DNA of 64,000 nt from Patellaria atrata CBS 101060. Its lineage: Eukaryota; Ascomycota; Dothideomycetes; Patellariales; Patellariaceae. Of this stretch, positions 1 to 11,032 are shown one piece after another. The notes under the pieces are model-generated. The model saw nothing but the letters and a program-made list of their open reading frames with translations. It was not told the origin of the DNA and made no database searches. Where the stretch lies: the NCBI GenBank assembly GCA_010093705.1, contig MU006095.1:1297623-1361622 (forward strand), in the 5' to 3' direction. The position numbers were made by a program, and so were the translations under genes. Within the stretch, counting starts at the first letter, position 1. Every line of letters begins with the position of its first letter.

Positions 1-1646
1 TACGATACCACCGACAGCCAAACCACCGAGGAGCGAAACACCCCTATCGACACCGATGGCGATGAACATGGGACGAGACCAGAGCGTGGAGCCGAAGGCC
101 ATGCCGGAGCGGAAGAGATCGTTAGAGGCGAAGAGTGAGGCCGCGTACTGGGGATAGGACATCGGGACGTAGATGAAGATGCACTGGAAGATGACGTAGA
201 CGGAGGTGGCATAGAGTGTGATACCGAGGGCGGTGGCGATCCAGTGGAAGTCGGGTCTAGCGGTCCAGGCGAAGATGAAAAGACCGATGGGAGGACCGAA
301 GGTGGCCCAGAGCGAAGGGCGTAGACGCCATTCCTGTGGCCTCCAGCCGTTCTTCTTGAAATCGGGGAAGAGGATGACGAAGATATAGTATGAGTATATG
401 ACCATACCGCAGATACAACCGACGACGATGGACAAGAAGACGAGACCGGTTTCACCGATGTTGAAGCCGTACATGGGCGGGTAGACGAGAGGGAACACCT
501 CGAAGAAGGCGTAGTAGATACCGTAGATGATACCGGTGTAGACGTTGATGTACAAGATGGCGGGATCCTTGATGAAGATCTCGAAAGGCTTGACAACCGC
601 GTCAGCGAAGATCTTGCCGAAGGTCATGTCGGCACGAGCCAATTCAGTAGCAGACTTGATGCCCTTGTTTCCGGTGAGCTTGCGGAGGCGTTGGGCACGG
701 TTTCGGAGAATGGTCGGGGTGTAAGTCTCGGGAACAAAGAAGAAGAAGAGCACGAAGATCGGGCCGGCCATCCAGACGATCTCCCAAAGGGACCAGCGCC
801 AACCCTTGACGGGGACGGCGAAACCGGACAGTAGAGGACCGACGGCGGGAGAGACGAAGGCGGAGGACACCCAAAGGGCGAGTGGAATAGCTACGGTCAA
901 GGGATCCCACATGTCACCCATGCTAGCACCACCAGTGGCCAAGCAGGGGGAACCGAAGAAACCTTGCAGGAAACGCAGGACCATGAGACCACCGAAGTTG
1001 TCGACGACGGAGGTCGGGATGGAGATGATGGTGTAGATGAAGAATGTGGAGATGTAGGGGATGTTGCGGCCGAAGTGGGGAATTTCAGACATGGGAGAGA
1101 ACAACATGGGACCTGTTCCGTAACCCAACACGTAAAGAGCCAAACCCAATGAGGCCTTGAAATGGCCGACGCCAAAGTGCTCCATGATTTGAGGGATGGA
1201 GGAAACATAGATGGCGGAACCGGTGTACACGACGAAGGTGTACAGATCGATGATCAAGGCAGTGACGAACTTCTTTCCTAAAGACCAATTTTGCGGGTTC
1301 TCTGGATCAGTTGGTGTATACCTGTGACAGAATTATTAGCATGCATTCTAATTGTAAACGGCAAGGAAACGTACCAGTCAGCCAAGCAATCACCCGAAGC
1401 TGTTCGCTTTACCTCCAATGCATTTGGGATGTTATCGGAAGGTCCACCGCCCATGCCATCCTTCAAACTATTCGAGTCCGAAGGTGTCGAAGTGGCATCC
1501 TTCTCTGCATTTGGGTGATGAGTTACGCAGTAGTCGGCAGGGTAGACGAAGCCGGGCTTCTCTTCTTCGTACAGAAAGACTCTGTTTCCGGTGATCCATC
1601 TCATGATCTGCCCGAAGGGGGCATCACGGATGAGGTCTGAGACCAT
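1..1646 (-). CDS. MFS transporter, DHA1-like drug/polyamine family (5' part; C-terminus off the window)
   Basis: Two exons are visible: 1646-1375 and 1321 to the left edge, giving 531 residues without a stop. The 53-bp intron (1322-1374) has donor GTACGT, branch TGCTAAT and acceptor CACAG; splicing restores the frame into YTPTDPENPQNWSLGKK, a linker typical of this family just before the first membrane helix. The N-terminus (DAPFGQIMRWITGNRVF, then EEKPGF) is the cytosolic region seen in FLR1/CAF5-like benomyl and methotrexate resistance transporters. At least eight hydrophobic helices follow, with the central cytosolic loop around RAQRLRKLTGNKGI. The expected role is proton-coupled export of toxic compounds or polyamines across the plasma membrane; the substrate cannot be read from sequence. 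The last helices and the stop lie beyond position 1. Confidence 0.9.
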
Positions 1647-4600
1647 CTTGAAAAAACTTTAAGATTCGTACTCTAATGGTAAGGACGTTACGCTCGACGT
1701 AATGAGGGTATATATGCAAAAAAGGTCCAACAGGTGGTATATTAGGGAAACGCTGGTTCTAGTAGAATGAGTCTCTGGCCGACAGCGAGGTTGATGTATT
1801 AATTAAGCGTACTGATTCAATCGACTACCCACGTCTCCGGAGTAAGGAAAAGAGGAATTGACTAAAGAAGGATATCTAAAGAACTGCTTAGTGAATTTGG
1901 TCTGACTTGGAGGCGTAGACCAGATATATCAACTCCTACAGCCTTCTTGAGCGCCAGAGTCACCAATAGTTCCAGTACCAGCAATCCGTAAATGCTCGTC
2001 CGACCTGTCCGGTTGCATTATGTCGTCCAAGGCTGGGAACACTATACCTCAGCGGAGTTTCCACCAAGTGGACTGGGGCACAGTACGGAACTGGGAAGGC
2101 GTGACTAGATTCTGCAGGAATACATGCTAAGAATCCGAAGGTGTGATATTCGTCGTTCGGTTTACCAATCAGCTATCCAAAGACGTATCTGACTACGCGC
2201 CTCCAAGATGGGAGTTAGCCATATTCAGGGGTAGTAAAGCGGTAGGATAAAAGCTTGAACATCCTTCGGCGTTTTTGAGTCGATGCTGATCAGACCGCAT
2301 GGCAATGACGCCGGAGCGACCAAAGTGGAACTGATGGGTGGGCAATAAGAGTTTGTGCGTCGTTGCTGAAAGATGCCCGGACATGGGTGACTCAGCCCTA
2401 CGTGTGATCGATGCCAGCCTCATGCAACTATAATTTAGCTGCTTGCTTGTTACGACTTTGAACGAAAATTCTGAAAAAAAAAAGAGTGAAAAAAAAAAAA
2501 ATTAGAATTGGAGCTGAATATCTTTGACCACCTTTCAACACGCTGAATTGATGTAAATTCTAATATTTTCTTCATACCTACGGCCTTTGGACATGTTCGG
2601 CCGAGTGATCTACAAACCACGCATATTGCCTGATGGACTTCTATCTCACGTCTGACCTAGACACCCTGGCATGTTTTACCGAGTCTCGGTATCTTGGGTG
2701 CTTGGATAAGTTTGAGGCCTGTAAGCAAACATGGGTGAGACTCAATGTGCAGATGATTGGACCCGGGTGGTTGGGAAGAACTGCAGCCTTCGGATTGAAG
2801 AAAGAAAGTATTTCAAATCGGTCTAACGAGCTGAAACGTATTGGGTACTATGAATATCATTGTACAGTACTAGTATAGTGTAGGTACGAATGTGATGACC
2901 AGTTTCTCAACGGCATCTGCGGCGCTGTAATAGACTACGGTGTGATTGATGTTCGACACGTGGAGTACTGGGGGTACCGTTCCATTTGAATCGGCCCGGT
3001 TATGGGATGATTAGTATGAAATCGGGACTGGTACTTACCTCAGCTGGTGATCAATTATGGTACAATAATGAATGGAGATTGGTTACGGTCAAGGGAGCCG
3101 AGAAGAGCTGATGCCTAGGTGGAGAATGGATAGAGGTCAGACTGCATATTCCTAAGGCATGCGTTGCTCCATGCTGCGTTGCCAAGTCAGATCGGTTATC
3201 TCCCGCATTCAGACAACATGCTCTCCCATCGGAACGGTTGCATCTTCAATTCGCTGGAGTTTAGAGGATATACAGTCATCAGGTACAGGACGGCGAAGAT
3301 AACTTCCTTGTGTCTTTGTTGGAGGAAGAGTTGTCGTCGGTGATCAAGCGTCGGGAGGTTAGGTTCGGTCTTGGTCGGAAGGAAAAATTACAATCTCAAA
3401 CAGGTCATCACCTCACCAACAGCCCCTGTCAGCTATCCGTATTCGTCCCCGGAGGTCGATGCGGCTGCACAGCTGCTCATCTCTTGTCTTCACTTTTAGC
3501 CTCACATAAGTGAAATAGCAAGTCAAAGGTATACAAATTCAATCGCTATCGGCTGTGTGGCTGGGCATTGTGCTACAATGTATACTTGGCGTCTTGATCA
3601 GAAACCGTGCCCCCTTATTTTGCCTGGACTTTCCATATACGGAGTACGAGACGATGTTTTTGTGAAATTATGACCTGAGACGACAAGGTTCTCACCGGGT
3701 AGGCACCTAAACTGAACGACAGTCTTTTACATCAGCACCGAGGCAACGATGGAGATAACCACTCATGGCTATCACATTCGGCTGTGCCGTAACACCAAGA
3801 GGACAAGATGACTGTGCCGTCAGAATGAACCTGTTGATATCAGTACCTCAGTATGAGATAGCTTCCAAGTTTTACTGGTAGACAACCAACTGGGCCTCCT
3901 GCTTGCAGGCATAGAATGATGGGATACAACCTTCATGACTGTTCCGTGCTGTCCCGCCTCACCGTTTACCTTGAGACACAGCATAAAAGTTATATCCCGC
4001 ACTGTACTGTACAGTACAAAGGGGACATATTACCTAACCATCCTCAGTCACACAACCCATCTCATCTCGCTCGTCATCCTCTCCTCCTACCCAGAGCCAA
4101 TATCAAATCAAACCCGCCCAAACTATCACATATAACAAAGTAAAAATCAGGATTTCCGCCATCTGCACACGGTCCGCCCCGAACAAGGGTGACAGTCAAC
4201 CCCCAGATCCGTGCCGGTTCAAGCAGCGCCCAACGATTGGCCACGACGAAGCGATCAGGCCCAGAGCAACAACCTTCCAGAAGGAAAAAAAAAGAAAAAA
4301 GTCCGCCGAGGATGATGCAACATTCAAACATTCCGTGCATGTCGTCCGTAGTGTATTAATAGGCGAGCAAGACACGTGGAGACGAAAAAAGCCACCCTCA
4401 GTTCCTGCGTCACCCCCTTCCCTTCCCGCCCCAACCTTCCACCCTTCGTTCGCTGCCGTGTATTTGTTAATGAGGACGAAGATGCGCGCGATTTGAGATT
4501 GTAGATCTGGGATAACCATCGAAAATGGAATGAGCGCCTCCCGCTGTAAATCTCCCGTCTTGCGTGATTGCTCTCTTCAGGCACACCCCTCCGCCAGCAG

Positions 4601-5775
4601 GGGGGGATGGCCACGCCGTTTACGCTGCTTTGCATGTCCTGTTACACTGGGTTTGAAAATCTCCCAGGCGACGGTAAAGTACGGGATAAACATTCGTATT
4701 TTGGAGGAGTTGGAACGTGATTCAGCTCACCGTTTGTAACTTCCTCCCATATGGCAATCGCTAAGGTACTGCCTTGTGGACACCAATAAGGTAGCTGTGC
4801 AGTATCTCTTCCCCAGATTCTCAATCACACAACTACTCCTCAATCACACTCCTTCCATCGATCACATTACCAGCAGAATAAATCATCACACCATCACCTC
4901 TCCTTTTACAAACCGCCGTGACTGCCAACCCAAGCCGGGGTAATATTCCTTACCTTAACAGTCCAATACCCCACCCCCTTCCCTCCGCCCCATTTCATTT
5001 CGATCTACTTACCCCTCCCCTCCTCTCTCCCCGAAAACCTTACATAAACAATCCGTCCGCTCTCGTCCATCCCACCCTCAACATCTCACAAACACAGACA
5101 AAGGACGAATCTCATCCGGTTTCATCTCCCAGGATGGATCCGCGCCACGGGTTCCTGCATTTCCCACCCCTTCGGAGGCTGAAAGTTAAGAATAGAAAAA
5201 GAATTATGGTGGAACGTCTAGATTAGGTAACTTAGGTGAGAACGGCATCCCTTAGATGAGGGAGTTACGCACATATGAGATTGACGGGGGACCCGTGGGG
5301 GGGGGGGGGGGTTTTGGAATAGGAAATTGTAGGCACTTGTCTAACCTATGAAATATGAACATAAATGTTACAATCGAAAGTCGAACTGTCCAAGTACCCT
5401 TATCATCTAGAGACCTTTTGTATTATTCCACAGCATAATAGTCTATCTCACTGAATTGACTACGCTATACACTGACTGATTCCATGTCTATGGAGGAAAG
5501 TGAAAATGGGCCAAAAAGCCAAATACCACTTAAAGGTGTAATAAAACCAAGGTGAAAATTATACGAAAATAGAAAATCTCAATTCTTAGGGGTATATGCG
5601 CACAAACTAGACTGAAAACCATCCCACCCAAACTTCCATGCTCCATACATATACAGAAGAACCCATTACCCTCCAATATCCATCTCGACGGCATCAGAAA
5701 AGAGGACCGATATACTGTACACACATACTCCTATTCATGAATCATAGTGACCATCATAACTACCCCAGAAACCCA
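1647..5775. other. Gene-poor intergenic stretch
   Basis: No convincing coding region on either strand. It contains A-rich runs near 2475-2500, a 14-bp perfect palindrome at 4004-4017, a CT-rich block near 4950-5130 that resembles a fungal promoter or leader, and a G homopolymer near 5297-5311. A 30-codon reading frame with a reasonable leader starts near 5134 (MDPRHGFLHF...), but nothing else supports it. Confidence 0.5.
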
Positions 5776-7881
5776 TTACGCCAAAGCAGGGAAAATCCTT
5801 CCCGCCACTCTCCTCCACGTTGGCCTTTCCTCTTCTTGGCGACGAATCGCCTCTTCCTCAGCCTCCCTCTGTATTCCTAGCATGGCTAGGACACGCTGTC
5901 TCCCGCGCTCCCTACGCGAGAGGGTCTGGTCGGGAGGACAGCCATCCGAACTCTGCTGGCGTGGTACAGTGCCAGCAGGGGGGATGGCTTGTCCAGAAAC
6001 GGCGCCCAACTCGACATCACCCGGCATTGGCGAACTCTGTACCACGGCTCTCTCGTGCGCAAGCATGGCTCTCAGCCCCTCAGGGAGAAGCGGCGAGACC
6101 CTCCTGTGTACGTGGCCCCGACCCGCACGCTGATCCTGTGCAGCCTCGGCTGCAACGCGCTCCCTCATTGTCCTGATCGTACGTTCGCGGCGGACCATCG
6201 CGTTGGTTATGACCTCAGGACAGTAGCCCAATGGGAGGGCAGAAACTTTGCATATGGGACAGAGGGAAGAGATTTCGAGGAGAGCTTGATCGACGCACTC
6301 GGGATGATAGATATGCTTGCATCTGAGTTCCCGGACGCTATCTGTCCCGGGTTGGAACTCCTCAAGGCAGATGGAACACGTATCCTGAGAATACGCGACG
6401 GAATGATGGGTGGTGATGGGGGCGAGCGTAGGGTGAGTGGGTGAAGAAATGGGAGGGTCGGAATGAATTGTTCCTGCCATTAGCAGGTTGTTTCCCGGAG
6501 TTTGCTCCGGGTCGCGCGGGAGCTGCGTTGATGCCCTTTGATCGGCACGGTACGTATATACGGGCATTTGGTCAAGAAGTTCTCGGGGAACCGTTAAAGC
6601 TTTCACACCAAGCGTCTCAAGATCGACTTGGCCGTTAGCAATGCGTCTGCGTAACAGCGTGCGTCGTCTACGCTGGAGAAGATGCATGGCCAGCGAAGTC
6701 ATTCCGACGACGAATATTAGAATGCCTAGTACGATAAGAAGAAAGATCCATAGACTGGGAAGATTGCTTCTATCGCCTGAACGATTGTTAGATATCATTT
6801 TTGTGACTCTGCGTAGCGCTACTTACCAGTGTCAACTATGGTAAATAAGCGCACGTAGGAATCCGAGCCAAAGGTTGAGGCTAGCTGAGGCCCATATGGC
6901 ACTTGTGATACATTTCCAGAGTACAAGTCTAACTGGTCCATGAGAATGGAACCCGTCATACCTGGTAGTGCATATACAGGGAACCTGTAGCGAGATTTCC
7001 AGCGACCGTTTTCCCCCAGCATCCACGACGGATCATTCATGGGTGGGGGTTGTACTGTGCTGTCGTTTGGAATGTAGAATAGAAATGCTCGTATTGGGTC
7101 ATCTGTCACGGCATCGAGAAGGGCAAGCGTGCAAGTAGGCGACAACCAAGGAGCCAATGCAATTAGTTCATACCGTTCTTCCGGTAAGTTATTTCGTGTT
7201 GTGGCGTTATCGGGAACGTGAATTGCTAAAGCTTCCTTACACTGGGTGATAGCATCAGGAGGAAGGGTGGGAACGTAGAGTAATCCAGAGACATCATCGC
7301 CAGGCGATACGGTGTTCGTTGATAGAGTGCGGATGCTGTCTCGTTTGTCGTATTCAAAGGAAATATCGCTCTGAAGGAGTGGAGAGTTTTATTAGTGTCC
7401 CTCGGATTTCGCGGAGAGGTAGAAACTCACGCTGACTTGCTCGAAATCATCGCTGTGAAGTTCGTGCAGGGCAGGATCAGGAAAGGCGATGGTGACAGTA
7501 TGAAGTCCTCGAGCAGCTATTCTCAACTGTCAAAAGATTGCTCAAGTCAATTGTGCATGAGTTGAGCTGACGTACCCATATTAGTGGCGGAAGGCGGAGA
7601 CGGCTTGAGTGACGACGAGGCACAACAACAAAGTTGAAGGTGAAGGAAAGGTGCGCACAAAAGGCGTAAGCAAATAAAGGCGTCAATCCATAGAAATCGA
7701 GCGTAGAGAGGCTAAAAGCAGGTAAAAAAGGAGCGAAAGAGAAGATGTCAAAGGAAAGAGGCCTGGTGTTGATAGTTCCAGGCGAGAATGAGGTAGTTGG
7801 AGAAAGGCCGGGCTCTGTTTGAAGGTGTCCGAGCCTTTGATGGAGCACGCATGGACTTGGCACTTTAGTTCTAGGCGACAA
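5776..7881 (-). CDS. PA-TM-RING-like membrane E3 ubiquitin ligase, RING-H2
   Basis: Four exons: 7881-7576, 7526-7431, 7370-6827 and 6776-5776, about 648 residues. The introns are 49, 60 and 50 bp with donors GTACGT, GTGAGT and GTAAGT; the last has branch TCTAACA. After an N-terminal lumenal or extracellular part that resembles fungal protease-associated-type ectodomains comes one membrane helix near residues 325-346 (LWIFLLIVLGILIFVVGM), a basic stop-transfer stretch (QRRRR) and a RING-H2 finger at about 449-491: CSIC, then CKHIYHPEC, then CPIC. The tail is charged and low in complexity. Such proteins ubiquitinate membrane cargo in the secretory or endosomal system. The first exon is least certain: it shows no clean signal peptide, and the start could lie in an unseen upstream exon. 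It is divergent from ADA3. Confidence 0.82.
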
Positions 7882-8332
7882 CGCGCGGGAAATAGACGCG
7901 ATAGAAGTGAAATTTAAGCGAAAGATTCACTTGACTCGTGCGTTATTTATTTTGAGCCGCCTAACTTCTTCACCTCCACTCGGCTGTCTTTAGAGATACC
8001 GTAGTATTTCGTGAAGTTGCACCTTGCGCTCACATCGGTCTTCAGATTATCATAACATCATAAAACGCAGATCCTTAAACATCATACACCCATTCTGTCG
8101 TTCGATTTGTAGTTCCACTCATTCGAACCTTCCAGCTTCCCCCGATCGAGTTCTACCCCACCCCCAAGCCTGATAGGTTCAAGCAACACCGTTCACGCTA
8201 TAAGTCAGCAGCGTAACAAGTATCGAGTAGAAGTTTACTTACTTCGCGACTTCTTACTTGTACAGTTCAACTCCTTGCGTCACGGGACAACAGAACGCGA
8301 GCACACCTCCCGAGGTCGCGTCCGTACTCAAG
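7882..8332. promoter_or_regulatory. Shared divergent promoter region, RING ligase / ADA3
   Basis: About 450 bp separate the predicted start codons of two genes that point away from each other, so both core promoters must lie here. The right half is pyrimidine-rich before the ADA3 start. No specific factor site is claimed. Confidence 0.45.
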
Positions 8333-10470
8333 ATGCCTCCTGTAGCAAACAAAGCGAAGGGCAAATCCCAAGCACGCGATCAACACAGACAGTCGCGAAG
8401 CCGCAACACCACTCCCATTTCTGGCGGTACAGGCGTTTCCGCTGTCATCGAGTCCAGTGCACCGTCAAACGCCCAAGCTGCTCTCGCCCAGCTCAAGATG
8501 ACCATCGAAGCAATACTCGACAGCCACGGAGGAAGCGGGGCCAACATTCCCAGCGCCGGCTTGTTGAATACTTCGCTCGACAAAGTCAAGAATCAATTCC
8601 TACCCCCAATTAAAGTGAGAGGAGAGATATCGGATCGTGCGATGAGGGCTCTTGCTTTGAAGAGGAAGGATCGCATGGAGCAGGAACGGGAACGGGAAAG
8701 GGCAGATCGAGATGCCGAGGACCGAAAACAGAAACAGAAGAAAATGGGCAAGAAGAAGGAACGACCATCGGGCGATGAAGATCGACCTTTAGCTGTAGGA
8801 GCTCATGGTCTTGCCAGGCAAGATGGTGTTGACGTTCACAAAGGTTGGAACTTTCTTTCAAACCTTTCTAACATCTGCCAATTCAATATCCTAAGTACAA
8901 GTCAATATCACAATTCTGCCTTAGTTCAAGTGACCTGAAGACACTTAAACCATGTGTCATTCAACATTTTGACCCATTAGAGCAATAGTCGTAACATTCA
9001 CTTATCCGTTCGCGTCAAACGTCAAATCTCCTCGTGTGAAAGTAAGGGTACTTCTACTAACGCTGCTTCTCTTTCGCAGCAGACACTTCATCTTCAATTT
9101 CCTCCCCCGAGTCGCAACCAGCACCTCCTCCAGACTCGGGCAAAATGGACGTTGCAGACTCCCCACTGTCTACTGGAGATCATCAACCTCCACCTGCGCC
9201 TGCCATACCCCACTACCAAACCTTTGGCTCTGATCCCTCCACTTTTGACGATCCAACTATTTACCATATTCGCGATATAATCGAGGATATGACAGAAGAG
9301 GAGAAGAAGGAGATCCTTTGCGTAGCTGATTATCCGCACGACGACCTCCACGACCAGACTTGCGGAACACCTCCCGATAGGGACTTTAGCAACGCGAAGC
9401 CCGCTCAACAGACAGCAGCAAACGTCTTCGCAAATTATGTTGAACCGTACATCCGCCCATTGAACGAAGAGGATGTCGCATTTCTCCAAGAGCGTGTAGG
9501 TACTTCCATCCTTCAATGTCCAAGGAGCGCTAACATGTTGGAAAAGGGCGATCGCAAATACGCTTTCCTCATACCTAGATGGGGCGCACGTCATTACAAG
9601 GAAGTATGGGCTGAAGAGGATGGAGCAATGGCAATTGACGGTGGTAACGAAAAGCTACCGCCCAATGAACCCCGAGGCAACGCAGAAGACATGAATGACG
9701 ACATCGCCGAAACCGAAGAAATCTCTACCGGTCCTCTACTTTCACGTCTTCTATCCACCCTCCGCCCCGCCGCCAATAATGACACCAATGGCGACGCAAC
9801 TAATGGCGACATGGAAATCGACCATGAGCCCAACGGTGACGCTACACACCCACCACCCCCCGCAACATACATGCCTGAATCTAGCCAAGCGGCCTGGAAA
9901 GCGTCCCCGCCTCCAAATCTGGACTATGCGAACATGGACGAGCGCATCCTCCAAGAGCTCAGACATATGGGCTTCTTGTCCGCCGACTCCTTGCCCCCAA
10001 CCTACGACGATCACCTTGACGACGCAGTCGCCGCCCGTCTGCGCCTCCTGCAAGCCGAGCTCCGCCAGCAATGCATCATCAACGGTGCTCGCAAGGCCCG
10101 GTTGCTCGAACTCGCAGCCGACCGTCTCGCACAGCAGGAATACAACACCATTGCGGACGACCTCGACAACCAGCTCAACGCCGCGTACCTCAAGCGCAAC
10201 CGCAACATCGGCAAGGGCAAGAAGAACGCGAAGAGGCCCGGTGGTCCTGGAGGTGGGAGTCATTCAGTGGCGAACCCAGGGCTCAGCAAGCCCGCGATGG
10301 GTGAGCCGATTCGCTTGCTCATGGAGAGGAAGGCCCAGTGGAATCAGCAGATTGGTCCGATTGTTGGTATGGGACAGGCGAGGTTGCCCGAGGGCACGAT
10401 TTTCGATCCCCAGACTATGGCCAGGCTTGTTGAAAAGGAAAAGGAGATCTTTGACCTGGACCTAGAATAG
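8333..10470 (+). CDS. NGG1: Transcriptional adaptor 3, SAGA/ADA histone acetyltransferase subunit
   Basis: Exons 8333-8843, 9080-9495 and 9547-10470, about 616 residues. Ada3/Ngg1 links Gcn5 and Ada2 in the nuclear HAT module that acetylates histone H3. The N-terminal part has a charged helical stretch rich in Glu, Arg and Lys (around 8670-8760). The second exon carries the conserved segment PYIRPLNEEDVAFLQERGDR leading to YKEVWAEEDG. The C-terminal Ada3 domain is clear: DERILQELRHMGFL, then RLRLLQAELRQQ, ARLLELAADRLA and a basic end. Joining 9495 to 9547 removes 17 residues interrupting the conserved ERGDR motif, which supports that 51-bp intron. The first intron (8844-9079, 236 bp) has a weak donor, GTTGGA, and may hide a small exon. 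An in-frame ATG at 8258 is an alternative start; 8333 has the better context (TCAAGATGCC). Confidence 0.9.
9496..9546 (+). other. 51-bp in-frame intron without stop codon in ADA3
   Basis: Donor GTAGGT, branch GCTAAC and acceptor AAAAG. The length is a multiple of three, the phase is 0 and no stop is present, so unspliced message would encode 17 extra residues inside a conserved motif. Confidence 0.75.
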
Positions 10471-11032
10471 GCCGTCAGATCTTCTTTGGAGTACATTGGC
10501 GTTCTTGTATTGGGAATGCGGGTTGGACTCTTATGGTGGCTGGATCCGAGTGCGTTTCTGAAGTGCTTGGTGGTTGAGCTGATATATGGCTGTTCTCTGT
10601 ACAATATTGGTGGCCTACGGTGTTCCGGCTTGGAACAACGGTATATGCGATTCATTCAATACTTCTCGGTTGGAGTATTACACAAGGTACATCCGGCTCA
10701 TCCAATACTTCTTGGATGGAGACGGAAGTATTACACATTGCAGATCATGGAGGAAAGGGAACGAGGGGATGTCATTAGCAACTGCTTGATAACAAAAATA
10801 ATTCATGAAAAATCTTACAAAATCAAGCACGATAACATTGAGCGAGGGCCCAGAAGTGAATTTCTTTGAAATCGTAGATTGGAAATGTGGAATAGTTATG
10901 GAGGTATCGCAAGCCATAAATTCGGAACGCCTGTGCCTAAATAGATCCTATCTAATCATTTATTGTAACCTAACTCATCTCGCATAAGATAGTATACCAA
11001 GGGGGCAACGTCTCATATCAAACACAAATCCC
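10471..11032. other. Convergent 3' intergenic region
   Basis: Lies between the stops of ADA3 and the minus-strand membrane protein. It holds both 3' untranslated regions and is AT-richer than the flanking exons. A short direct repeat, CTTGGATGGAG-like beside CTCGGTTGGAG-like, occurs near 10660-10720. Nothing coding is evident. Confidence 0.5.

Noticed and set aside
2633-2878. 81-codon plus-strand frame in the left desert
   Set aside because: No domain, no leader features and no similarity; expected by chance in 4 kb of non-coding DNA.
4918-5226. 102-codon plus-strand frame with a CT-rich beginning
   Set aside because: Composition is that of a promoter/leader translated by chance; the inner ATG near 5134 gives only 30 residues without family resemblance.
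5297-5311. G homopolymer as a functional G-quadruplex
   Set aside because: A single G run in non-coding DNA; may also be a sequencing length error, and no flanking G runs form a standard motif.
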